DNA of 64,000 nt, taken from Bradyrhizobium cosmicum. Its GTDB lineage: Bacteria; Pseudomonadota; Alphaproteobacteria; Rhizobiales; Xanthobacteraceae. Within the stretch, counting starts at the first letter, position 1. Each line of letters begins with the position of its first letter. A model generated the notes under the pieces. It was not told the origin of the DNA, did not search any database, and saw only the letters and a program-made list of their open reading frames with translations. Positions 1 to 9,241 of the stretch are shown piece by piece. The stretch lies in assembly GCF_007290395.2 (NCBI RefSeq), contig NZ_CP041656.2, positions 2,728,001-2,792,000 of the forward strand. Direction: 5' to 3'. Both the position numbers and the translations under genes were made by a program.

Positions 1-525
1 GGGGACCTTGGTCTTGATGATCTTGGTCAGCGGCGTGGTGAGCGTGTCGTTCGGCGTGAAGGTCCCGAACAGGTATTTGTAACCCTGGTCGTAGACCTGC
101 GACGACGAGGCGGTCGCGGCCAGCGTTGGCACCTTGTACTTCTCGGACACCGTGCTCGCCGCCTTCGCGGCGCCCGAACCGAAAGCGCCGAACATGAAGT
201 TGACGTTGTCCTGGCTGATCATCTGCTCGGTGGCCTGCACGGCGCGCGGCGTGTTCGACTGATAGTCGGTGTAGACGATCTGCACCTTGTACTTCTTGCC
301 GCCGACCGAAATGCCGCCGGCCTTGTTGGCCTGCTCGGCCCAGAGATCGTAACCCTGTTGCTGCTTGACTGCCTCGGGCGCCAGCGCGCCGGTGATCGGC
401 AGCGGCGCGCCGAAGCGGATGATGTCCTCGGCGGAGGCGGCGGACAGTTGCGCTCCGAGCGCCAGCACCGCGGCGCTCAACGGAAAGGATCGACGAACGC
501 GGCGAGCAACCCACGACTGATTCAT
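1..525 (-). CDS. ABC transporter periplasmic substrate-binding protein, branched-chain amino acid type (partial)
   Basis: The reading frame is open from the ATG at 525 to the window edge (175 codons), so the C-terminal part lies outside. Residues 1 to about 32 form a signal peptide (two Arg-rich stretches, then an alanine/leucine core ending near SAASAED). The following segment (IRFGAPLPITGA, then NKAGGISVGGKKYKVQIVY) has the usual opening of LivK/HBT-type binding proteins, which capture amino acids, aromatic acids or amides in the periplasm. A GGAG lies 10 bases before the start. It is divergent from a LysR gene and near an acyl-CoA synthetase, which suggests uptake of an organic acid that is then activated to a CoA thioester; the substrate is not readable. 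Confidence 0.85.
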   Translation of the reverse strand, partial: MNQSWVARRVRRSFPLSAAVLALGAQLSAASAEDIIRFGAPLPITGALAPEAVKQQQGYDLWAEQANKAGGISVGGKKYKVQIVYTDYQSNTPRAVQATEQMISQDNVNFMFGAFGSGAAKAASTVSEKYKVPTLAATASSSQVYDQGYKYLFGTFTPNDTLTTPLTKIIKTKVP

Positions 526-695
526 CTCAGGAATTCTCCATGGCGGTCTCTCTGCGTTCAAGCATGGCAAATCCACCATTCGAATAAAAGCATTGAAATT
601 AGAGGTCTTAGATCGAATAATTAGAACGCTAGCCAGCCGCCTGCCGTCCCGTTGGGCAGCGCCGGCTGGCTGGTTTCATGAGGGAAGGCCCGCTT

Positions 696-1598
696 GTGAT
701 CGAGTCCGCTGCCATCCGATATTTTCGCGAAGTGACCGAAAGCGGTTCGATCAAGCAGGCCGCGACTGCGCTCCGGATCGCGCCGAGCGCCATCAGCCGG
801 CAGGTCCAGGCGCTCGAGGAGGAGTTGTCGGTCAAGCTGTTCGAACGCGGGGCGCGCGGCATGATGCTGACCGATGCAGGCCGGTTGCTCTATCGCTACG
901 CAGTCGAGAACCGCCACCAGCTCGACGGCATCCGGGTCAAGGTGCAGGAATTCGAGACGATGCGCCGCGGCCAGGTCAAGTTCGCGGCCGTCGAAGGTAT
1001 GGTCACGAACTTCCTGTCCAATTTCGTGATCGATCTGTCCGCCAACTATCCCGGCATTTCGACCTCGATGACCGTGGTGGGCTCGCGCGCGGTGGCCGAG
1101 ATGGTCAGCCGCAACGAGGTCGATCTCGGGCTGGTGTTCGGACGCGCACCTCGCCGCGAGCTGATCGAGCTTGCGCGCATGCGCCAGTCGCTGTGCCTGA
1201 TCGTGTCGCCGAAGCATTCGCTGGCCTATCGCGACAGCTGCTCGGTCAAGGAGCTGGCCGGCCTCCGCGTCGTGGTGCCTGATCCATCCTTCGGCATCCG
1301 GCAGGAGATCGATCGTGCCTGCGCCAATGCCAAGGTGCGGCTCGAAATCTGCAACGAGACGAACTCGCTGGCCTTTGCCCAGACACTGGCCGCGCGCACG
1401 GATCTGGCGACGTTCCTGCCGCGCGATACCGCAATGCCTTCGATCGAGGCGGGCCGGCTGGTCGCCGTCCCCCTGCGCGACAAGCGGCTGGAAGCAACGC
1501 AGGTGACACTGGTTCAGCTTGCCGGCCGCAACATGTCGCCGTCGGGCAGGCTGGTGGCCGATCTGCTGATCGGGCGGATGAAGGCCTCGCGAGAGTGA
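696..1598 (+). CDS. LysR family transcriptional regulator
   Basis: This is a 300-residue protein with an N-terminal winged helix-turn-helix (about residues 8-60; AATALRIAPSAISRQVQALE followed by LFERGARGMMLTDAG) and a periplasmic-binding-like effector domain. I chose the GTG at 696 because AGGGAAGG sits 7 bases upstream and the resulting start, MIESAAIRYF, matches the family. An in-frame ATG at 678 would add six residues and lacks a clear ribosome site. It is divergent from the binding-protein gene ending at 525. The AT-rich gap between them holds two copies of TCGAATAA (579-586, 613-620), a plausible operator region. It probably controls the flanking transport and acyl-CoA synthetase genes. 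Confidence 0.88.
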   Translation: MIESAAIRYFREVTESGSIKQAATALRIAPSAISRQVQALEEELSVKLFERGARGMMLTDAGRLLYRYAVENRHQLDGIRVKVQEFETMRRGQVKFAAVEGMVTNFLSNFVIDLSANYPGISTSMTVVGSRAVAEMVSRNEVDLGLVFGRAPRRELIELARMRQSLCLIVSPKHSLAYRDSCSVKELAGLRVVVPDPSFGIRQEIDRACANAKVRLEICNETNSLAFAQTLAARTDLATFLPRDTAMPSIEAGRLVAVPLRDKRLEATQVTLVQLAGRNMSPSGRLVADLLIGRMKASRE

Positions 1599-1765
1599 CG
1601 GTGCTCGCGTGCCGCCTCTCGATTCGTGCACGGCCAGCCATGGACGAACGCCAAATCATCCATCATTGTACTCTGGCTTGACCGGCCAATCGGTCGAGGC
1701 CTCGCCACACCAAAATGTCAAAAGACAGGGGGCGGGGAAATGCATCTGAGGGAGGACGGAATTCC

Positions 1766-3673
1766 ATGGCGGGCATCCACGCGCTCGATCGCCTTATCGG
1801 CAACGACTATCCGGAGCTTTTGACGGACGAAGAGGTCCGGGCCTTCGAGCAGGTCCCCTACGCGAAACGCGTCGCGGCCGAGAGCACCTATGATGCCATC
1901 AGGCTCGGTGCCGAGCGCAACCCCGATGGCGCGGCGATCCAGTTCCTGCAGAATGCCGACCCGGCCGATACGCCCATGGTGGTCACGTACCGCGACTTCA
2001 TCGCGCGCGTGACGCAAGCCGCCAACATGTTTCACGCCCTCGGCGTGGAAAAGGGCGATGTCGTCAGCTTCATGCTGCCGTTGGTGCCCGACGCCTTCGT
2101 GACGCTGTTCGGCGCGGAAGCCGCGGGCATCGCCAATCCCGTCAATCCGCTGCTGGAGCCGCATCAGATCGCCGAGATCCTGGAAGCTGCGAACACAAAA
2201 ATCCTGGTGGCGCTCGGGCCGATGCCGGGCACCGACATCTGGCAGAAGGTCGAGCAGATCCGCCCGCAGCTCAAGCATCTCAAGGCGATCGTGCAGGTGT
2301 TCGGCGGCGGCGATCCGGCGCAGGGAGTCTTTGCCTTCAACGATTTGATCAGGCAGCAGCCGTCCGACCGGCTGGTCAGCGGACGCAAGATTTCGGGCAG
2401 TGACATCGCCGCCTATTTCCACACTGGCGGCACCACCGGCACGCCGAAGCTGGTGCGGCACACCCACGCCAATCAGGTTTATCAGGCCTGGGCGCTCAAT
2501 CTGCTGCTGAAGTCGAAGCCCGGCGCCAACATGCTGTACGGCATGCCGCTGTTCCACGTCGGCGGATCATTGACGCAGGTGCTCACGACGCTGTCGAGCG
2601 GCGGCTCGCTGGTCGTGCTCTCGCCGAGCGGCTGGCGCAATCCCAATGCGGTCAAGAACATCTGGGGGCTCGTCGAGCGCTATAAGCCGGAGGCGTTGTC
2701 GAGCGTGCCGACGGTGCTGGCCGCAACCCTTGGCGTGCCGCTGGGTAATGCCGACATCTCCAGCCTGAAATATGCAGCCGGCGGCGGGTCGGCGATCCCC
2801 GTCGCGGTCGGATCGGCGATCCAGGCGAAGCTCAAGCTGCCGGTGGTCGAGGTCTACGGCATGACCGAGACGTCGAGCGTGCACACGCTGGCCTATCCGT
2901 CGCGGCCGATCAGGCTCGGTTCGGTCGGGCTTCCCATGCCTTACGCGCGCGTGCGCATCGTGCAGCTCGATGCCGACGGCCGGCTGATCCGCGACTGCAA
3001 GCCGGACGAGATCGGCGTCGTCATCATGGCGGGGCCGGGCGTGTTCGGCGGCTATCTCAACGACGAGCACAACAAGGGCGCCTTCGTCGACGAGGTCTGG
3101 GTCAATTCCGGCGACCTCGGCCGGCTCGATGCCGACGGCTATCTCTGGATCACCGGCCGCGCCAAGGATCTCGTGATCCGCGGCGGCCACAACATCGATC
3201 CGGCGCCGATCGAGGAGATCATGTTCCAGCACCCGGCGGTCGGCTTCGCCGCCGTGGTCGGTCAGCCCGACGCCTATGCCGGCGAACTACCGGTGGGCTA
3301 CGTGCAGCTGAAGCCGGGCGCCAAGGTCGAGCCCGGTGAGCTCGAGAATTGGGTGCGCGAGCGGACGCCCGAGCGGGCCGCCGTCCCGGTCCAGGTCATT
3401 CCGATCGACCCGATGCCGGTGACCGGCGTCGGCAAGGTGTTCAAGCCGCAGCTGCGCTGGGACGCGGCCCAGCGCGTCTTCACCAAGGTACTGACGCCCA
3501 TCATCGCGCGCGGCATCGACTGCAAGGTCAGGGTGGGCGCCCACGGCAGCCACGGCTCGATCGCCACCGTGACGCTCGCGGGCCTGCCGGCGGACCAGCG
3601 CGAGGTCGTCGCCGGCGAGGTGCATACGCTGCTCGACCCGTTCGTGATGCGGCACGAGGTGGTGCAGGGGTAG
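1766..3673 (+). CDS. AMP-dependent acyl-CoA synthetase/ligase
   Basis: This 635-residue enzyme of the ANL superfamily should activate a carboxylic acid through an acyl-adenylate to a CoA thioester. Visible motifs are the phosphate-binding loop YFHTGGTTGTPK (near residue 216), YGMTETSS (near 365), GRAKDLVIRGGHNI (near 465) and the C-terminal lid with the catalytic lysine in PVTGVGKVFKPQLR (near 555). A tail of about 70 residues past the lid is longer than in most family members. The ATG at 1766 follows GGGAGGACGG at 6 bases; an upstream ATG at 1715 has no comparable site. The gene follows the LysR regulator in the same direction. The substrate (fatty, aromatic or dicarboxylic acid) cannot be decided. 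Confidence 0.85.
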   Translation: MAGIHALDRLIGNDYPELLTDEEVRAFEQVPYAKRVAAESTYDAIRLGAERNPDGAAIQFLQNADPADTPMVVTYRDFIARVTQAANMFHALGVEKGDVVSFMLPLVPDAFVTLFGAEAAGIANPVNPLLEPHQIAEILEAANTKILVALGPMPGTDIWQKVEQIRPQLKHLKAIVQVFGGGDPAQGVFAFNDLIRQQPSDRLVSGRKISGSDIAAYFHTGGTTGTPKLVRHTHANQVYQAWALNLLLKSKPGANMLYGMPLFHVGGSLTQVLTTLSSGGSLVVLSPSGWRNPNAVKNIWGLVERYKPEALSSVPTVLAATLGVPLGNADISSLKYAAGGGSAIPVAVGSAIQAKLKLPVVEVYGMTETSSVHTLAYPSRPIRLGSVGLPMPYARVRIVQLDADGRLIRDCKPDEIGVVIMAGPGVFGGYLNDEHNKGAFVDEVWVNSGDLGRLDADGYLWITGRAKDLVIRGGHNIDPAPIEEIMFQHPAVGFAAVVGQPDAYAGELPVGYVQLKPGAKVEPGELENWVRERTPERAAVPVQVIPIDPMPVTGVGKVFKPQLRWDAAQRVFTKVLTPIIARGIDCKVRVGAHGSHGSIATVTLAGLPADQREVVAGEVHTLLDPFVMRHEVVQG

Positions 3674-3706
3674 GCCTTGGCGCCCAAGCTTGTCGTGACT
3701 CGGCTT

Positions 3707-3732
3707 GACGTGGCGTGACCTTTCGCCACGTC
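3707..3732 (+). terminator. Perfect 9-bp hairpin after the acyl-CoA synthetase
   Basis: Arms GACGTGGCG and CGCCACGTC are separated by eight bases, starting 33 bases after the stop codon. There is no T tract, so intrinsic termination is uncertain. Confidence 0.4.
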
Positions 3733-3829
3733 CCGGCGCGCATTTGTGTGAGGATTGTCACATAGGGAAAAATTGGCATCGGGTAAGCTTTTGCATAAAC
3801 TCATGGAATTGCATTCGCGGGGGACACAT

Positions 3830-5668
3830 GTGATTCCGCTTCGGCTATTTGCCTTATTCATATTTGCGATTTGGCTTTCCTGCGCACCGGCCCAGGCCGA
3901 GAAGCGCGTGGCGCTGGTGATCGGCAACTCCGCCTACAAGAGCGCCCTCAAGCTCGGCAATCCCGTCAACGACGCCACCCTGGTCGGTGGCATGTTCAAG
4001 TTGGCCGGCTTCGACGCCGTCGACGTCAGGCTGGATCTCAATGCCAGCGACATGCGGCGCGCATTGCGGGAATTTGCCGGCCGGACGCGCGATGCAGATG
4101 TGGCGGTGGTGTATTATGCCGGCCACGGTATCGAGCTCGACGGAAACAACTATCTCATCCCGACCGACGCAGCACTCGAGAGCGATGGCGACGTTCTCGA
4201 CGAGACCATTCCGGTCGAGCGCGTGCAATTCGCGGTCGAGCCTGCCAAACAGCTCCGCCTTATCATTCTCGACGCCTGCCGCGACAACCCGTTCGCCAAG
4301 ACGATGAAGCGCACGCTGGCTTCGCGCGCGATCGGTCGCGGGCTCGCCAAGGTCGAGCCGACCAGCCCCAACACAATGATTGCCTTCGCGGCGAAGGCGG
4401 GTTCGACCGCGTCCGACGGCGACACCCGCAACAGCCCGTTCGCCACGGCGATCGCTGAGCATTTGCCTAAGCCGGGCCTCGATTTGCGCAAGGCGTTCGG
4501 CTTCGTGCGCGACGACGTGCTCAAACGGACCGGCTACAAGCAGGAGCCGTTCGTCTACGGCTCGCTCGGTGGCGACGACGTGCCTCTGGTTGCGGCCAAG
4601 CCCGCGGTGACGGGACCGCAAGCCAACCCGCAAGATGCCATCCGTCGGGATTATGAGCTCGCGCTGCAACTCGCCACGCGCGATGGCTGGGAGGCGTTCC
4701 TCGCGCAATATCCCGACGGCTTTTATGCCAACCTCGCCAAGGGCCAGTTGAACAAGATCGCCGCCGAGGAAACGCGTGCGTCGGCCGAGCAAAGGGCGAA
4801 GGCGGCCGAACAGGAAAAGGCGAGGCTCGTCGCCGAGCGCGCGCAGAAGGCCGAGCAGGACAAGGCGACTGCGGCGGCCAGGGCGGCCGAAGAGGCGCGG
4901 ATCGCGGCGGAGAAGCAGAAGCAGATCGAGCAGGCTAGGACCGAGGCGGCCGAACAGCAGCGCAAGGTGGCCGAGGCGGCGGCTGCGAAAGCCTTGGCGG
5001 AGAAGCAGGCCGCCGAGAAGGCCAAGGCCGAGCTCGCCGCCAGGCAGGCTGCCGAGAAGGTGGAGCAAGCTGCAAAGCCGACAGCCGATCGGCAGATGCC
5101 TGCAGCAGATCAGAAAGTCGCTGCCCTCTCACCTGCGCCGACATCCACCTTGTCCGCGGCTGACCTGACGAAATCCGTGCAGAGCGAACTGCGCCGTGTC
5201 GGCTGCCTGTCCACCGCTGCCGACGGTGACTGGAGCGCCGCGTCACAGCGCTCGCTGACGCTGTTCAACAAATATGCCGGCACTCAGTTTGACGCGAAGC
5301 TCGCCAGCGTCGATGCTCTCGATGCGCTGAAGGCGAAGCCGGGACGGGTCTGCCCGCTGGTGTGCAATTTCGGCTTCAAGGCCGACGGCGATCAATGCGT
5401 GAAGATCGCGTGCCGGCCCGGCTACCGTGTCGGCGACGACAACGAGTGCGAGAAGATCCAGGAGAAGAAGCCGGTTGCGACGCGTGAGGAATCGCGGCGG
5501 CGTGACGAGGACCGCAAGCGGAGCGACGCGGCAGCGCCGGCTCCCCAAGCGAGCGGGCAGATCATCTGCAACAACGGCGGATGCAGGCCGGTCGCAAAGG
5601 GTTGCCGGCTCGGGTCGGTCCCAAATGCAAACGGCAGCCTCAAAATCACCGGCGAGGTCTGCAACTGA
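3830..5668 (+). CDS. Exported caspase-like (C14) protein with alanine-rich coiled coil
   Basis: The N-terminus is a signal peptide (RLFALFIFAIWLS, cleavage after AQA) followed by a caspase fold. The catalytic dyad is readable: His in YYAGHGIE (near residue 99) and Cys in LDACRDNPF (near 149). From about residue 300 to 430 there is a charged Ala/Glu/Lys/Gln coiled coil resembling TolA. The C-terminal 180 residues contain about ten cysteines in short groups (CPLVCNFGF, CNNGGC), suggesting disulfides and hence a periplasmic or secreted location. I chose the GTG at 3830 (GCGGGGGA six bases upstream); ATG at 3803 is the alternative. It stands alone. Rhizobia carry several such metacaspase-like proteins of unknown role. 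Confidence 0.82.
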   Translation: MIPLRLFALFIFAIWLSCAPAQAEKRVALVIGNSAYKSALKLGNPVNDATLVGGMFKLAGFDAVDVRLDLNASDMRRALREFAGRTRDADVAVVYYAGHGIELDGNNYLIPTDAALESDGDVLDETIPVERVQFAVEPAKQLRLIILDACRDNPFAKTMKRTLASRAIGRGLAKVEPTSPNTMIAFAAKAGSTASDGDTRNSPFATAIAEHLPKPGLDLRKAFGFVRDDVLKRTGYKQEPFVYGSLGGDDVPLVAAKPAVTGPQANPQDAIRRDYELALQLATRDGWEAFLAQYPDGFYANLAKGQLNKIAAEETRASAEQRAKAAEQEKARLVAERAQKAEQDKATAAARAAEEARIAAEKQKQIEQARTEAAEQQRKVAEAAAAKALAEKQAAEKAKAELAARQAAEKVEQAAKPTADRQMPAADQKVAALSPAPTSTLSAADLTKSVQSELRRVGCLSTAADGDWSAASQRSLTLFNKYAGTQFDAKLASVDALDALKAKPGRVCPLVCNFGFKADGDQCVKIACRPGYRVGDDNECEKIQEKKPVATREESRRRDEDRKRSDAAAPAPQASGQIICNNGGCRPVAKGCRLGSVPNANGSLKITGEVCN

Positions 5669-5918
5669 TCGCCAGGCCAACGCTCCGAAACCGCGTCATC
5701 TGGCCTGGGCCCGTTGCCGTCGTCCATGGCGACCAGGCCTATCGCGTTTTCGCCCATGCTGCCGGGGCTTGATCCAGGTTAAGAACACCGATCAAACGGC
5801 CGATTCAAACATTTACCGCAACCAAAGCTGGCGGTCGAAGCTCGGCATGGATGTCGCGATTTTAAGTTCATCTTAGACGGGAGGATGTTCGCATCAGGGC
5901 CGGAGGAGTGAGCTTCTG

Positions 5919-8141
5919 ATGCAGTCATTGAGTCGTTCAGAGAGAACCGGCGGATGGGCGATGCTGTTGGTCGCGGCAGCGGTCGTCCTGCAGATCGGCA
6001 CGGGCACGCTGGTCACGTATGTCCTGCTATTGTGCGCCGTGCTTCTCTGGATCGTGGCACTGGTGGATCGTCCCGATTCAGCGGCGGTTCTCGACCGCGC
6101 CATCGAGATCGTACCCGCTGGCATTTGCGTGTTCGCGCCGGATTTGCGGGTCGTCGCCAGTAACGAGCAATTTGCCAGCATCCATGGTTTGACGCGCGCG
6201 GACGTCGAACCTGGAACGCCGCTGCGTCGAATTGTCGAAACCCGGAAGGCCGGGCAGGACGCGCCGGACGGGGACATCGACGCCATCGGCGAGGCCGGCG
6301 TCGTGAGGACGTCGCGGTCGATCCTTGAGCTTCGCGACGGCCGGTTCATTTCGGTCTCGCGACATCCGATGGCCGGCGGCGGACTGATCGAGGTGCATCG
6401 GGATATCACCAGCGAACGGCTGGCCGAAATCCACGCCAATGAAACGATCCAAGAGCTGATCGAGAAGCAATACGCCATCGATCAGGCCGTGATCGTCGCG
6501 ATAACGGACGTGAAGGGGGGCATCAACTACGTCAATGACAATTTCTGCGCGATCAGCGGCTATTCACGTGACGAGCTCATCGGACAAAATCATCGTCTGC
6601 TGAAATCGGGCGTCCATCCCCGGGAACTCTTCCGCGACATGTACCGCCGCCTGGCGAGCGGGCATGTCTGGCGCGGCGAGCTGTGCAACCGTGCCAAGTC
6701 GGGTAGGCTGTACTGGGTGGATACGGTGATCACGCCGCAACTCGGCCCCGACGGCAAGCCCGTCGCCTACATGGCCATCCGGGTCGACATCACGGCGAGG
6801 AAGGAGGCCGAAGCGCAACTGTCATTCGCCGCCACGCACGATTCCCTGACCGGCCTGCTGAACCGGTGCGCGCTGTTCGATCAGGCGAGAATTGGCCTCG
6901 GGTCCGACGTGCAGCCGAGCGGATTGAGCGTTCATCTGATCGATCTCGACGGGTTCAAGCGCGTCAACGATACGTTCGGACACGATGTCGGCGACGAGCT
7001 GCTCAAGGCGGTCGCCTTGCGGCTGCGGTCGCTCGCTTCGGACCTGGATCTCGTTGCACGATTGGGCGGCGATGAGTTCGCGATGATCCGGCGTGGAGGC
7101 CACGACCTGCGCGAGGCCGCCCTGCATCTCGGTCGCCAAATAGTCGAGACCATTGCCGAGCCATTCGAGATCGAGGGCCATCGGCTCGATATCAGTGCAA
7201 GCGTCGGGATCGTGCTCTGTCCGGAGCAAGGCTCGAACCCCGCCGATCTCTTGAAGAAGGCGGATCTGGCTCTTTATGAAGTCAAGGCGGCGGGCCGTGA
7301 CGGCCATCGCCTCTATCAGCCGGCGATGCTCGAGGCAGTCAAGACTGAAAAGGCCCTGGAGGCGGACCTGCGTCGCGCAATCTCTGCGCGAGAGTTCGAA
7401 CTGCACTACCAGCCCATTCTCGATGTCGAAACCCGCGCGGTCCACACCGCCGAGGCCCTGGTGCGGTGGCGTCATCCCGTCGAGGGTCTCATCGCACCGG
7501 ACCGGTTCATCGCCCTTGCCGAGCGCACGGGCCTCATCCAGCCCCTCAGCGAATGGATCATTCAACGGGCGTGCCTGGATGCGGTGTCCTGGTCGCCCGG
7601 CGTCCAGCTCGCGGTCAATGTGTCCGCTACCCAGTTCAAGCGCGGCAATCTGTTCGATGTCGTCATGCGGGCATTGCTTCGATCGGGCTTGAACCCGCGG
7701 CGGCTGCAAATCGAAGTCACCGAAACGGTCCTGCTGGAGCAGCAATCCGAGCAGCTGCAGACGTTCCGGCGACTGAAAGCGATGGGGGCTACGCTCGTGC
7801 TCGACGATTTCGGTACGGGGTTTTCGTCGGCGAGCTATCTGACGAACTTTCCGTTCGACAAGATCAAGATCGACAAGTCCTTCATACAAGGCCTGCCCAG
7901 GCGGGAATGTGCGGCGGTGATCGCCTCGGCGGTCGTGCTGGCGAAGGGGTTGGGAATCAGCGTCACTGCCGAGGGAATAGAGACCGAGTCCCAGTTCGAG
8001 GACGTTCGTTCGATGGGAATTGATTTCGCGCAGGGATATCTGTTCGGCCGCCCGGTGCCCTATAGTCAGTTCATGTGCGCGCCGGTGATCCAGGACGATC
8101 CAGGCCGGGTCCGCCGAACGGCAGCAGTTGGAGGGGGGTGA
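5919..8141 (+). CDS. PAS-GGDEF-EAL cyclic di-GMP turnover protein
   Basis: This 740-residue regulator has two N-terminal membrane helices (residues about 12-48), a PAS-like segment, a clear PAS domain (about 180-290; GYSRDELIGQNHR), a diguanylate cyclase domain with intact RLGGDEF (near 383) and a phosphodiesterase domain with intact EALVRW (near 512) and DDFGTGFSS. Both signature sites are preserved, so either activity is possible. GGAGGAG lies about 14 bases before the ATG. TTAA-N7-TTAG at 5862-5876 resembles a CtrA box with one mismatch but is not called. It is convergent with the Crp/Fnr gene, 7 bases apart. Confidence 0.92.
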   Translation: MQSLSRSERTGGWAMLLVAAAVVLQIGTGTLVTYVLLLCAVLLWIVALVDRPDSAAVLDRAIEIVPAGICVFAPDLRVVASNEQFASIHGLTRADVEPGTPLRRIVETRKAGQDAPDGDIDAIGEAGVVRTSRSILELRDGRFISVSRHPMAGGGLIEVHRDITSERLAEIHANETIQELIEKQYAIDQAVIVAITDVKGGINYVNDNFCAISGYSRDELIGQNHRLLKSGVHPRELFRDMYRRLASGHVWRGELCNRAKSGRLYWVDTVITPQLGPDGKPVAYMAIRVDITARKEAEAQLSFAATHDSLTGLLNRCALFDQARIGLGSDVQPSGLSVHLIDLDGFKRVNDTFGHDVGDELLKAVALRLRSLASDLDLVARLGGDEFAMIRRGGHDLREAALHLGRQIVETIAEPFEIEGHRLDISASVGIVLCPEQGSNPADLLKKADLALYEVKAAGRDGHRLYQPAMLEAVKTEKALEADLRRAISAREFELHYQPILDVETRAVHTAEALVRWRHPVEGLIAPDRFIALAERTGLIQPLSEWIIQRACLDAVSWSPGVQLAVNVSATQFKRGNLFDVVMRALLRSGLNPRRLQIEVTETVLLEQQSEQLQTFRRLKAMGATLVLDDFGTGFSSASYLTNFPFDKIKIDKSFIQGLPRRECAAVIASAVVLAKGLGISVTAEGIETESQFEDVRSMGIDFAQGYLFGRPVPYSQFMCAPVIQDDPGRVRRTAAVGGG

Positions 8142-8148
8142 GGCCCGC

Positions 8149-8862
8149 TCAGCTCAAGGCACCGAGCCGCTGCAGCTCACGCAGATCGAATACTTCGAGC
8201 ACGCCGTTCGACAGATCCGCGAGGCGGCGTTCCCGGAAGGTACTGAGGACGCGGCTGACATGAACCGGCGTCAGCCCGACGGCATCGGCGATATGCTGTT
8301 GGCGGAGCGGGACCCGGTAGCGCTCGTCGCGGATCACGTTGCGGCTCGCAATTCGCTTCATGAGCTGCAGGAACAGATGGGCGATGCGTTCCTCCGCCGA
8401 GAACTGGCCAAGTGCGGCAATCGTCTCGTCCGCCGTCCTGACCTCGTTTGCACAACACTCCGCTGCGGCCCACAGGATGTGCACGTTCATTGCGATGCGT
8501 GCCTGGACTTCTGTCCGCTTCATCGTGCTCACCTGGATCGCTGTCAGAGCCTTGACCGAAAAGTGCAGGCGCTCATGAAGCAGCGAGCCGACGAGGACGT
8601 CACCTGGCAGCAGGAAGCCGAGTATTTGCCGCCGGCCGTTGGGCATCTGAAGAAAGCGGAATCCCCAGCCGGCGCAGAAAACATAGATGTCGGGAGAGGT
8701 CTGGTTCGCGGTCAGCAACTGCCGTCCGGCCGGGACCACGAGATGATGCTGCCAATCGGATTTGCCGGTCGATTCCGCTGGTACCGTGCTTTCAAAAATC
8801 GCAGCACAGAATCCAGACGTGCCGCTCTTCGGGCAAGTTGCACAAGGCGAGATGTCCTTCAT
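8149..8862 (-). CDS. Crp/Fnr family transcriptional regulator with N-terminal cysteines
   Basis: The 237-residue protein has a cyclic-nucleotide-binding-like beta barrel (about residues 40-150) and a C-terminal winged helix-turn-helix (QQHIADAVGLTPVHVSRVLS). The N-terminus carries Cys7, Cys10 and Cys19 (CATC then GFC), and there are further cysteines at about 64 and 135-136. Such an arrangement could hold an iron-sulfur cluster as in FNR, although FNR spacing is different and the recognition helix has His-Val-Ser-Arg where FNR has Glu at the key position. So the DNA target is probably not a classic FNR box. It is divergent from the globin-coupled chemoreceptor. An oxygen or redox input is an inference. 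Confidence 0.85.
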   Translation of the reverse strand: MKDISPCATCPKSGTSGFCAAIFESTVPAESTGKSDWQHHLVVPAGRQLLTANQTSPDIYVFCAGWGFRFLQMPNGRRQILGFLLPGDVLVGSLLHERLHFSVKALTAIQVSTMKRTEVQARIAMNVHILWAAAECCANEVRTADETIAALGQFSAEERIAHLFLQLMKRIASRNVIRDERYRVPLRQQHIADAVGLTPVHVSRVLSTFRERRLADLSNGVLEVFDLRELQRLGALS

Positions 8863-9241
8863 ATCTGGCTGAAGTCGCCACTGCGCTGCCGCATCGTTGC
8901 GGATCCTCCGGATGTTATCGAACCAATATCATCCGTAACACCTTTGTATAGTCAACAGCTCTTTCGTCGCAAATTTCGGAGGGCAGAAATTTGGAAACTG
9001 TCCGAACGATGCGAGGAGAACATCCGATCGATTGATCTTTGCGAGGGGCGCACGTTCGAGGCGAAACTCACTCCGGGGATGTTGATGTGCGTTATTAATC
9101 TGCATCAAATCTCGCCAACGCGCGTTGATTTGCACTCAGTCAAACTTAACCGAGAGAGATGATACTGCCCGGCATTGAGCTTGCCGCGTGATTGTTCGTT
9201 TGCAGCGTTTCGCCTCCGATGGATTGCAAAGGGCGTTCTCC
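8863..9241. other. Divergent intergenic region between crp/fnr-type gene and chemoreceptor
   Basis: These 379 bases are lower in GC than their surroundings. On the minus strand a TTGACT followed after 16 bases by GATGAT could be the promoter of the Crp/Fnr gene. No TTGA-N6-TCAA box was found. A GTG at 9188 extends the chemoreceptor frame but has no ribosome site. Confidence 0.35.

Noticed and set aside
5769..5782. TTGATCCAGGTTAA as an FNR/FixK-type box before the GGDEF-EAL gene
   Set aside because: Two mismatches in the key halves and 140 bases from the start codon.
5862..5876. TTAA-N7-TTAG as a CtrA box
   Set aside because: One mismatch in a motif that occurs often by chance; no support from the gene product.
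8128..9162. 344-codon plus frame across the Crp/Fnr gene and its promoter
   Set aside because: First part is antisense to a clear regulator and the rest is low-GC control DNA.
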